Shown: positions 54,535 through 62,835 of the stretch, piece after piece
Position numbering within the stretch: position 1 is the stretch's first letter
Layout of the letters: every line of letters begins with the position of its first letter
Origin: Symsagittifera roscoffensis
Taxonomy: Eukaryota > Xenacoelomorpha > Acoela > Convolutidae
Length of the DNA: 64,000 bases
NCBI RefSeq assembly: GCF_963678635.1
Contig: NC_087063.1
Coordinates: 31,572,599 to 31,636,598 of the forward strand
Reading direction: 5' to 3'
Notes under the pieces: model-generated
Database searches by the model: none
Told to the model about the DNA's origin: nothing
Seen by the model: only the letters and a program-made list of their open reading frames with translations
Position numbers and translations under genes: made by a program

Positions 54535-55361
54535 AGTAGTAATTTTGAAAATCATTTCTGCATAAAATATGTATTTCTAACGAACTCACTAATTAAATTT
54601 GACCAAGTTAACATCCTCCCCTCTTACCCCCCCCCCAGCATTTAAACTCAATCTCATTAGCTCATTTTTTTCTCAGAAATGCAATTTTTTTTCAATTTGA
54701 ACGGATTATGATTGTTGCTTTGAATTTATGAGAAATAAAGGTATCAAATTTATGCTAGTCGATACATTTCATGTTTTCAAACTTTTATGCTAGTAGAGCT
54801 TCATGCTAGTTGAGCGGTCACCGAATCAAACGTATGGTGCAATTCTAGATTAAGGCGTGAGATCATGACATTTTTGCGAGGTTTTGTAAAGTTTTAATTT
54901 CAGATTATGAAACTTCGGTGACCGCTTGACTAGCATAAAGCTGGACTAGCATAAAAGTTTGAAAACATGAAAATCTATCGACTAGCATAAATTTGATACC
55001 TTTATTTCTCAGAAAAAAAAACAACAATCATAGTCCGTTCAAATTGAAACAAAATTGCATTTGTGAGAAAAAGAAAATTGAGCTAGGGAGAAATTAACTA
55101 ATCAACTAGCAACCTAAATATATCAACTTAACAATCATACGCCCACCCCCCATAACATGCGATCCCCGCACCCAACAATACCACCTGACCACCCCCGCCC
55201 CCACCCCAACAACTCCCCGTTGAGAAAGGGATGGGAGACTTTTGAGTAGATCGAGTTTGAATGCTTGGGGGAGAGGGGAGGATGTTGGCTTGGAAAATTT
55301 AATTAGTGAGTTCGTTCGAAATACATATTTTATACAGAAATGATTTTCAAAATTTCTACTT
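54535..55361. mobile_element. Foldback element, about 830 bp
   Basis: The outer arms pair: AATTTTGAAAATCATTTCTG (54541) with CAGAAATGATTTTCAAAATT (about 55336-55355). So do the arms further in: GAACTCACTAATTAAATTTG with AAATTTAATTAGTGAGTTC, GGTATCAAATTTATGCTAGT with ACTAGCATAAATTTGATACC, and GCGGTCACCGAA with TTCGGTGACCGC near the centre. A C-rich block of ~160 bases (about 55085-55250) interrupts one arm. No transposase. Confidence 0.85.
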
Positions 55362-55602
55362 GGCTAAGGGTGATAGCAACGCCAGGCAACTTAGGCGGTA
55401 TTGAAGTTGGATCTCTTTGAATTTATCGTTACTAGGTATTCGTTATTAGGTTTAAAACTATCATATGCTCAACAGTCGAATTATTTCTTTATAGTGCGAT
55501 ATTCATTACTAGGTTCCCAAGGGGGATATAATTAAAGCGATACTGGAATTGAAAGGGTGATTCATATTTTGTGCATTATGATTGCCAGTATTTGTTTCAC
55601 TT

Positions 55603-55701
55603 GTGGAACCTGATCTAAACTACATTTTATGATTGGATAAATTAGATATTTTACCACTGTAAAGTATTTAATATTAACCAATCATGATCCATCAAACTAA
55701 C
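55603..55701 (-). repeat. LTR fragment (first ~100 bases in this orientation)
   Basis: GTGGAACCTGATCTAAACTA to ATCAAACTAAC, near-identical to 59848-59946. This is the reverse complement of the 3' end of the array element's LTR. It is followed directly by unrelated protease-bearing sequence. Confidence 0.75.
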
Positions 55702-55797
55702 GCCCCTTGAAACATCCAGTAAACTAGCAACAGCACAAGGATCAACATTGGATCAAACTATGGAAAAATTCAATTATTTCTTCTCCCCACAAGAACA

Positions 55798-55983
55798 ATG
55801 GAGCAGAGTAAAATTTTAAATAAACCATTTAAACAAATATTTCATATCACTGATATTGAACACAATATCATAGGAATACCATTTATCTCTAAATATATAC
55901 CAACAATCAATATCTTAAACAGTAAAATACTAATCAAAGATAAATACACAAAAACAAAAGACACATCCCTAACATTTTTCTAA
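55798..55983 (+). pseudogene. Ty3-type aspartic protease C-terminal fragment
   Basis: FKQIFHITDIEHNIIGIPFI followed by SKYIPTINILNSKILIKDKY: the pattern I-T-D-I...I-I-G-x-x-F-I...Y resembles the second half of Gypsy proteases. The D-T/S-G half is not seen. It lies on +, opposite to the surrounding LTR fragments. The frame then becomes Asn/Gln/Lys-rich with stops up to 56250. Confidence 0.6.
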
Positions 55984-56258
55984 AGATTAAACAAACAACC
56001 ACCATTCTTTTCAAAATTTTATCCAATATATAACCAACAAAGAAAACACCTGAAACCACTATCAGGAAACATATATAATTTTTCAATAAAACAAGTTCAC
56101 CAATATGATAAAAAACAAAATAAACAACAACAACTACACAACAAAGTATTTCACCAATACGTCCAAATTTAACAACACCAAGAAATACAAACACTTCGCT
56201 AGCACAGGTCACCTTACAATCAACCGTTAAACCTTCGGTTGCTCCAAAATATTAACAA

Positions 56259-58013
56259 ATGGATTACCAAACATATAGACCCATGACAATACCGTCAAAA
56301 ACACGCAGAACATTCACAAGAAACAATTTTGCGGAACATAATTATAATTATACACATTCATCAAAAACAAATTATCCTCCACGAAAAAATAATAATAATC
56401 ACATCAGATCTCGATATTGGAATAATCCAATGGCAACAACCAATTCAGTAAATTTTCAAGCTAATCCACATCCTCCACAGGATCATAGTGAAAATTACCC
56501 ATTCTTTCAACAGAATAAAAATAAAAAACAAGCACCTCATCAAACGGATTACCTATCCTCTGATGATGATCATTTACAACCAGATATATTTGCACCATAT
56601 ACCCAAGAATATCGCGGACAAGGAATGCAGAAACCATATACACATCATAGAAATTTTTCTCCACACCAGATAGATACACAAAATCAACAACCAATACAAA
56701 TGCAAAACCCAATTAAAACACAATCTTTTCAACCAATCCCACCATATAACCCACTCCCATCCATTTCTACACCCTCCTATGCTTCACAAGTTACCCCAAC
56801 CTACTCTTCACTTCATTCAGACCGATCATCCAATTCTCCAGACACCCCCCAAATCTCCCAAGAACTAGATAATTTTATCACCTTACAACAACAACCCCTC
56901 CACCTTGACACCTCAACTATAAACCAGATTTCATCAACCAAAGAATCATCAAACCCACCTACCCCTACACCCTCTTCAGCTTATACCGCATCATTAGCAC
57001 CATCATCCACATCCACAGAATCATCAATTAGCACTAACAGAGCTTACCGCACTTTCAAAAGAAAATTCCCAAACCATCCATTTCCAACAAAACCAGGAAT
57101 AGCCCGTGAATATATTAATCACCCAAATCACACTAACACGAAAGATTTTTTAGCCATCACCTTACCCTCATTTCCACAGTATACTTTAAATACCCCTAAC
57201 GACACTAACGATACACGTAGTTTTGTAGATGAACAAGTTTTAATGCCTACACTTCATTGGACATCATATTATCATTTTACTAACCCCCTTTGCCTACCTT
57301 TATCTAATACTCACATCGATATAGAACGAAATCAAGATATGCTATATCGACTCACTACACCACTAACACATAGACAATTTACTTACATCGGATATAAAAA
57401 ATCACTAAAAACATACACTGCACCCCGAGCTAACGAATATACGCTAGAATATTACGATCATAACATCATCCGAACTAACCAAGACCAATTTTTAGATGAT
57501 GATCGCTTCGCTAACCCACAAATCACAGAAAAATTTTTCATCAAAACACCATATGTTTTTACACTCAATATATTTGATCGCAAATTCGACCACATCATTT
57601 CTGACGCACTAACCGACACACAAGCTTACGAAAGTTTTAAAGAAAGATTTCAATTATTTTCACTAACCTTTCATTTCCTTGCACCACATGAACGAGATTT
57701 GCACTGCTCACACGACATTATGTTACGCACTAAGCAAACCCACACATATACATATTACCGCTTTATACAAAATCACTTTGACCTACACACTCCATCAAGA
57801 CAACCACACCATCGTTTTCAATTTATTAACTCTAAATACACATCACCATTTTTTCTTAACTTCACATATTGCATCAAAGACACTAACCTTCACGGTATTC
57901 TTCGCAATTTTGATCCCATAACCCAAATGTATATTTTTTGTCCATCACAAAGACCTTCAACGCAGAAGAATCCAGACCCTTCCTTATCCCACATGAATTT
58001 GTTCAACCTATAG
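56259..58013 (+). CDS. 584-aa Gln/Asn/Pro/Ser-rich protein of unknown family
   Basis: The longest open frame in the window, from ATG 56259 (context AACAAATGG) to a stop at 58011-58013. Residues 1-260 are low-complexity and rich in N, Q, P, S, T and H (RKNNNNHIRSRYWNN, QNQQPIQMQNPI). Residues about 265-580 look globular, with aromatic-rich blocks (LHWTSYYHF, FTYIGYKKSLKTY, ANEYTLEYYDHN, LFSLTFHFLAPHERDLHCS). No signal peptide, membrane span, zinc knuckle or polymerase motif. A Gag-like or accessory protein of an LTR element, or a captured gene, are possibilities; I do not recognise it. Unlike all neighbours it has no lesion over 1.75 kb. Confidence 0.65.
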   Translation: MDYQTYRPMTIPSKTRRTFTRNNFAEHNYNYTHSSKTNYPPRKNNNNHIRSRYWNNPMATTNSVNFQANPHPPQDHSENYPFFQQNKNKKQAPHQTDYLSSDDDHLQPDIFAPYTQEYRGQGMQKPYTHHRNFSPHQIDTQNQQPIQMQNPIKTQSFQPIPPYNPLPSISTPSYASQVTPTYSSLHSDRSSNSPDTPQISQELDNFITLQQQPLHLDTSTINQISSTKESSNPPTPTPSSAYTASLAPSSTSTESSISTNRAYRTFKRKFPNHPFPTKPGIAREYINHPNHTNTKDFLAITLPSFPQYTLNTPNDTNDTRSFVDEQVLMPTLHWTSYYHFTNPLCLPLSNTHIDIERNQDMLYRLTTPLTHRQFTYIGYKKSLKTYTAPRANEYTLEYYDHNIIRTNQDQFLDDDRFANPQITEKFFIKTPYVFTLNIFDRKFDHIISDALTDTQAYESFKERFQLFSLTFHFLAPHERDLHCSHDIMLRTKQTHTYTYYRFIQNHFDLHTPSRQPHHRFQFINSKYTSPFFLNFTYCIKDTNLHGILRNFDPITQMYIFCPSQRPSTQKNPDPSLSHMNLFNL

Positions 58014-58252
58014 AAATCCCCATATTAGAATTCATCCACAACACTAAATATAACCACAAATTATATAATCTCATCCAAAACACACCTTATGAGTTTGCAG
58101 TTGGCACTGAAGAACTAAAAACCATTAAAGCACTTCAATTGCTTTGGCCACTGCTTCAAACAAAAAACATCATTCGCCTACTAGCAAAGTTACTAACAAA
58201 TTCCGACATAATACACGACAACTTCCCCTACGGTTTTTTCCCCGACGACTAA
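57923..58252 (+). CDS. -1 frame extension of the 584-aa ORF (about 105 codons)
   Basis: Relative to the long ORF this frame is -1. It has no ATG near its start and reads naturally from the T6 run at 57934-57939: NVYFLSITKTFNAEESRPFL, then PIEIPILEFIHNTKYNHKLY, ending YGFFPDD-stop at 58250-58252. It resembles continued globular protein more than the zero-frame tail (STQKNPDPSLSHMNLFNL). Either a homopolymer indel truncated one long protein of about 665 residues or -1 frameshifting occurs. Confidence 0.5.
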   Translation, partial: PNVYFLSITKTFNAEESRPFLIPHEFVQPIEIPILEFIHNTKYNHKLYNLIQNTPYEFAVGTEELKTIKALQLLWPLLQTKNIIRLLAKLLTNSDIIHDNFPYGFFPDD

Positions 58253-58255
58253 CAG

Positions 58256-58334
58256 GTAAGTATAATTTATACATATTCTTAACTGATAAATTTAAAATAA
58301 AACACTAACCATTCTTTATCCATGTTTTATTTAG
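58256..58334 (+). other. Candidate 79-nt intron after the ORF
   Basis: CAG|GTAAGT at 58253-58261 is an optimal 5' splice site, three bases after the stop codon. TTTATTTAG at about 58326-58334 is a plausible acceptor (another AG at 58342). No transcript evidence is available. Confidence 0.35.
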
Positions 58335-58371
58335 ATTTTTAGTCTTCATCTCACGATCATCTGCAAAATAC

Positions 58372-58377
58372 AATAAA
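58372..58377 (+). promoter_or_regulatory. AATAAA polyadenylation-type signal
   Basis: AATAAA about 120 bases after the stop of the -1 frame, in A-rich sequence where such hexamers are frequent by chance. Position fits a 3' UTR. Confidence 0.3.
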
Positions 58378-59847
58378 GAAAAATAAAAAATCGAAAACTT
58401 CTTCAAATTCTTAAAAACTCTATTAATATTTTACACTAGATAAATTCAATAAAATTCATACCAATGAGGTAAATTAATTTATAAATTATTTCCCGTAAAA
58501 GCAGTAATTCTAATAATGATGAAAATTTGTAACTTAATTTTTCCCCAAAACTAGCAGTAAAATTGAAATTCTATGTAGTAAATTGATAAAACGCAAATGC
58601 AGTACTAACCTTTTGATATTTTCATTCACTCGCACAAGAATTCTATCCAAACTCGCTCAAGCTCGCCCACGAAGAATTGTTTAAATAATGAATTTCAGTT
58701 TTAAGTTTTCACACTCAACAACTCTTACACACGATAACAAGTTTCAAACTTTCCTTTAACCCGGTTGGAAAGGAATTATATACTAAACAAAACTAACCAA
58801 TGCAGCTTACTAAACACCACAACACATAGAATAACAGCATGACTAAGAAAAGGAAACCAACGGTACCCAAACCGGATTAACCCAGTTTAAAACTGGATAA
58901 TTTATTCTTTTGAAGACTATTATAAAGTCTAAGAAAGAAATAATAAAACACAAAAAAGTCAAAAAACAAACCCATACCAAAAACAATTTGATTTTTGAAA
59001 AAAGGACACAACCAACGAAACATAAGAAAAACCACAAAAAAACCCAACATAAAACGTTATCACATAACAGGACCTCTCACAGAAACCGCACAAAATCATA
59101 CTCCCACTCCTGGCCTAACCCACCAGAGAGGACGTCCTGAGCATGCTCTATAGCCGGCCTAACCCACCGCGCTACATCCACGCTTTGTGACCACACTCCT
59201 ATTTTTAATAAGAGGTACTCAAGGGTGAGTAACTCTTCAAAATAACCGAACTAAAACAAAAAGCTTTTGTGAAAACAACTAACCAAAATCATAATTAAAA
59301 CACCAAACTAATAAAAATTTTATAAAATGTAAATTATACCTTGCAGTATATAGATCAGCATACAACACCAAAGACGAACATCCAAAGACAAAATGACCCC
59401 AATACACTCGAAAAAGAATGGCCAACCACAATCAATATGCCGCCCACAATCACAACTCAAAGGATTTAGAGTACGACTTGACTTCGCAGAAAAGGACTTC
59501 ATTGAACTAGACCAATGACCAACTCGATGTTCAAGTATACGTACAGATCCGAGTAACCAGGCATCCCCTCCACGCACAATCTCCACGCCATTCCCAGACA
59601 AGGTCAAACACAAAGAAGTTCTCTACATGAAACGAAAAAACCTGTCATAGCCAACCAATCTGAAATCAGATTTGAGTTTGTTGCGAAAACCCAGTCGTTG
59701 TCATGAGAAGACACAACGATTGAACCTGGAACTTCTCTAACAAGAGAACCCAGACGAAATATGATGTTCGCCAAAAACCAACGTTCATCATCCATCCTTT
59801 GAATTACAGAAAGACTATTCTAAAAAAACTCTGTAAAACCCGGATGG
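58378..59847. other. AT-rich sequence between the ORF and the LTR; minor repeats only
   Basis: No supported gene. GGCCTAACCCACC occurs twice (59112 and 59156). A - strand frame (59795-59604, MDDERWFLANIIFRLGSLVR) lies just inside the LTR but has no known motif. Confidence 0.45.
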
Positions 59848-60233
59848 GTGGAACCTGATCTAAACTACATTTTATGATTGGATAAATTAGATATTTTACC
59901 ACTGTAAAGTATTTAATATTAACCAATCATGATCCATCAAACTAACAACCCACTTATTTGTAAGTGCTGGAATTACTTGTAATTTCAGCACCAGAGAGAT
60001 TTGAATTCAACTTAGAAATTAGTTGACTCTCCAAGAAGACTTCAGCAGCCGCAATAAACCAGTATACCCTAGATCTATTGAGCCTAGCAGAGACTAGTTA
60101 AATACCCTGAGACTAGATAGTATAAGAGTAAGATTAGGATCGGTATTAGACTAAGAAGTTGCACGAATCTATCCGGCCGAAAATAAGATAGCGTGACGAG
60201 CAGACGGTGTACCCTATCCGAAATTACTCTATG
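59848..60233 (-). repeat. LTR homologous to that of the array Gypsy element
   Basis: The reverse complement matches 40980-41334 in order: CATAGAGTAATTTC, CACCGTCTGCTCGTCACGCT, ATAGATTCGTGCAACTTC, AATAGATCTA, the hairpin, GGGTTGTTAGTTTGATGGA, AGTTTAGATCAGGTTCCAC. A diverged family member. Together with 55603-55701 it brackets the 584-aa ORF in direct orientation. Confidence 0.75.
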
Positions 60234-60287
60234 GGTTAACCACATCGGTCCTAACTCACTTGCGAGAGCAAAAGACTTGTTTGGATT

Positions 60288-60365
60288 TTTATGCTAGTCG
60301 ATACGTTGTTCAATTTTAAAACTTTTATGCAAGTCGAGTTTTATACTAGTCTTTGCACCGACGAA
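60288..60365. mobile_element. Partial copy of the TTTATGCTAGTC foldback
   Basis: TTTTTATGCTAGTCGATACG then ACTTTTATGCAAGTCGAG and TTTTATACTAGTC, the same word series as 54750-54810 of the foldback element. Confidence 0.65.
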
Positions 60366-60577
60366 ATTTCGTACCTGTTAGAACTGCATCACTGACTTAT
60401 TCATTATTGACATAGCCCTCGTTCCCATTTTTCTATCAAAAATGATGAGCAATCTAGTTGCAGCTAACAATCTCAACGTAAAATTTTGTGCTATGTTTTG
60501 TCCCTGCGGTCTCAAATCTGAATTTCATATAATGCCAAAATGTTCAAATGCAAATTTATCATTAAACATAAACCCAA

Positions 60578-61106
60578 CAAGACTGCTCGTATCAGGGCGA
60601 AGCCCTGAATGTTCCGACTGCCTTTTAAGGTTTATGGAGCAGCAGTAATAACATAAAAATTTAAATGAAATAAAATAAAACGAAATTTTTTTTTCAAATT
60701 TGAAATTTTTTATGAAAATCATCCCCCCACATGCCATTTGAAGTACAAAAAGATAGATTTCATTCCTTGTAACAAATCAATTATGGCAAATAAGCTTCGT
60801 TCAACCAATTTGGAACGATTTGTAAGACGGATTAAATCTCCGCTTACGCGTTAAGAGCGCCAATTATATCGCGCGTTAATTGTCCCAAATTGGTCAAAAT
60901 GGCAATCTTTAAACCCTCATAACTTTACAAAAAATAATCACAGGTGAAATATCTTTTCAAATTTAAGCTCAGGACAACAATGGCTTTCGAATGATATTAA
61001 AAAATTCCGTCAAAAATGGCTAGTTAAAAAGTCGAAATTTGTCTGAAGAAAAAAAAACCCACCCCGAGCACAAATATTCCGTTACTTTCGTATCGAAAGT
61101 CGGAAC
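60578..61106 (-). mobile_element. HINE-like element, copy I
   Basis: On + CAAGACTGCTCG to CGAAAGTCGGAAC, with hairpin TCAGGGCGAAGCCCTGA at 60592-60608 and subterminal TGTTCCGACTGCC just after it. The distal end CGTATCGAAAGTCGGAAC is the cleanest version of the other terminus. Confidence 0.88.
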
Positions 61107-61767
61107 AAAAAGAAACCTCGTTGTGCTTTTAACTAACTTTCAATATCACAAACCACAAACCTCTAATATTCAATCTCTTTTATCACAAACCATCAGATGC
61201 ATTCATCAATGATTAACCATCAATCATTAACTTGCAAACCATCATTATGCAAACGTGGGATGAAGCAAACGTGGGATAGAACGTGTAACTAAGCAAATTT
61301 GTATAAAATTTGTCAAAAAAGTCTCGAAGAAAGTTTTTCCTATCAATTTTGCGTGAATAAGCTCCATTTTTGTCTCCCCTAGAATCATATTTATGATGGA
61401 ATTACAGAGTAATGTTTGGAATCATGACGGCTCTGAAAGATTTTGAAATCATTCTAGTCTGAAATAAATATTTTGTGCTTGAATTAGCTGCATAAATGTC
61501 CTAATTAGTATTGTGGTAACCCTCGTTTACAATTTTCTGTCAGAATTAATCGAAGAAAACAGAAATATGGTTTCCAATGACAAGTAATGGATTGAGGGGC
61601 AAATTAAGATTCTACAATTAGAGAATTTAAAACAGTTAGCTACTGAAATTTTGTAGTAAAAATCCTGAAATTCACTAAACGGTGGATTGATTTACTTTTT
61701 AACCCTTTTCAGTAGTTTTTAACCCTTTTAAGTAAAATTAAATGAGATGAAAATATTTTACCTTATT
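61107..61767. other. Spacer between the inverted HINE copies; nothing recognised
   Basis: No ORF. TTTCAGTAG/TTTTTAACCCTTTT short direct repeats near 61700-61730. Confidence 0.45.
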
Positions 61768-62286
61768 GTTCCGACTTTCGATACGAGAGTGACGGAATAT
61801 TTGTGCTCGGGGTGGGTTTTTTTTCTTCAGACAAATTTCGACTTTTTAACTAGCCATTTTTGACAGAATTTTTTTATATCATTCAAAAGGTATTGTTGTC
61901 CTGAGCTTAAATTTGAAAAGATATTCTACCTGTGATCATTTTTCGTAAAGTTATGGAGGTTTAAAGCTTGCCCTTTGGGCCAATTTGGGACAATTAACGC
62001 GCGATATATTTCGCGCTATTAACGCATAAGCGGAGATTTAATCCGTCTTAGAAATCGCTCCAAATTGATTGAAAGAAGCTTATTTGCCTTAATTGATTTG
62101 TTACAAGGAGCGAAGTCTACTGTTTTGTACTTTATATGGCGTGTGGGGAGATGATTTTTCTAGATAAAAATTCAAATTTTAGAAAAAAATTTCGTTTTTA
62201 TTTGTTGTTGTTTATGATATTACTGCTCTATAAACCTTAAAGGCAGTCGGAACATTCAGGGCTTCGCCCTGATACGAGCAGTCTTG
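61768..62286 (+). mobile_element. HINE-like element, copy J
   Basis: GTTCCGACTTTCGATACG to GCAGTCTTG. Hairpin TCAGGGCTTCGCCCTGA at about 62257-62273. The right flank TTTTTAATTTGTTAATGAAA and GTTGATAGTGTGAAAA match the flanks of F, G and H, so it is a relative of the array locus. Confidence 0.88.
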
Positions 62287-62334
62287 TTTTTAATTTGTTA
62301 ATGAAATGAAAAAATTCCGTTGATAGTGTGAAAA

Positions 62335-62534
62335 NNNNNNNNNNNNNNNNNNNNNNNNNNNNNNNNNNNNNNNNNNNNNNNNNNNNNNNNNNNNNNNNNN
62401 NNNNNNNNNNNNNNNNNNNNNNNNNNNNNNNNNNNNNNNNNNNNNNNNNNNNNNNNNNNNNNNNNNNNNNNNNNNNNNNNNNNNNNNNNNNNNNNNNNNN
62501 NNNNNNNNNNNNNNNNNNNNNNNNNNNNNNNNNN
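62335..62534. other. Assembly gap (200 N)
   Basis: Exactly 200 undetermined bases. Confidence 0.98.
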
Positions 62535-62590
62535 TTCAAATGGAATATAATGATTTTGAGTTTCTGTTTAATCATTATATTCCATTTGAA
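62535..62590. repeat. 21-bp perfect hairpin at the gap edge
   Basis: TTCAAATGGAATATAATGAT (62535) and its reverse complement ending TTCCATTTGAA (62590), with a 14-base loop. Starting exactly at the gap edge, it may be an assembly fold-back. Confidence 0.85.
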
Positions 62591-62714
62591 CCTTTTTTGC
62601 ATTAATTAAATTCAGATTTGAGTCTGCAGGGACAAAACATAGCACAAAACTTCAAGTTGTGATTGTTAGCTGCAACTTGAATGCTCATCATTGAAATTAA
62701 AACCGGGGTGGCTC

Positions 62715-62835
62715 ACTCATAGAGTAATTTCAGATAAGGTGTCGAGTTTTCCCAGTGTCGAGAAAAACGGGTTTAAAAATTTTGGTTTTTCGTCTAAATT
62801 GGAGCGAGAAAGCAGGCTTACATTAGCTTGTTTGT
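62715..62835 (-). repeat. Fragment of the array element's 3' region
   Basis: The reverse complement matches 52005-52075 (CTCGCTCCAATTTAGAC, AAAATTTTCAAACC, TTTTTCTCG) plus a CATAGAGTAATTTCAGATAA LTR word in rearranged order. Confidence 0.65.

Larger units (their letters stand above)
60441..62690. repeat. Large inverted structure carrying HINE copies I and J
   Basis: 60441-60530 (GATGAGCAATCTAGTTGCAG...TTTTGTCCCTGCGG) is the approximate reverse complement of 62605-62690. Inside are HINE I (-) and HINE J (+) as inner arms, a 661-base spacer (61107-61767) and the N gap in the right half. Confidence 0.75.

Noticed and set aside
55934-56212. 92-codon hydrophobic - frame resembling a membrane protein
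   Set aside because: It is antisense to the AT-rich Asn/Lys/Gln-coding sequence that joins the protease remnant to the 584-aa ORF.
56461-56712. 83-codon - frame
   Set aside because: Antisense shadow of the long ORF's low-complexity N-terminus.
59080-59180. Possible tRNA-derived SINE: - strand TAGCGCGGTGGGTTAGG resembles a pol III A box
   Set aside because: No convincing B box at the right distance, no tRNA fold and no tail. The GGCCTAACCCACC duplicate explains part of the resemblance.
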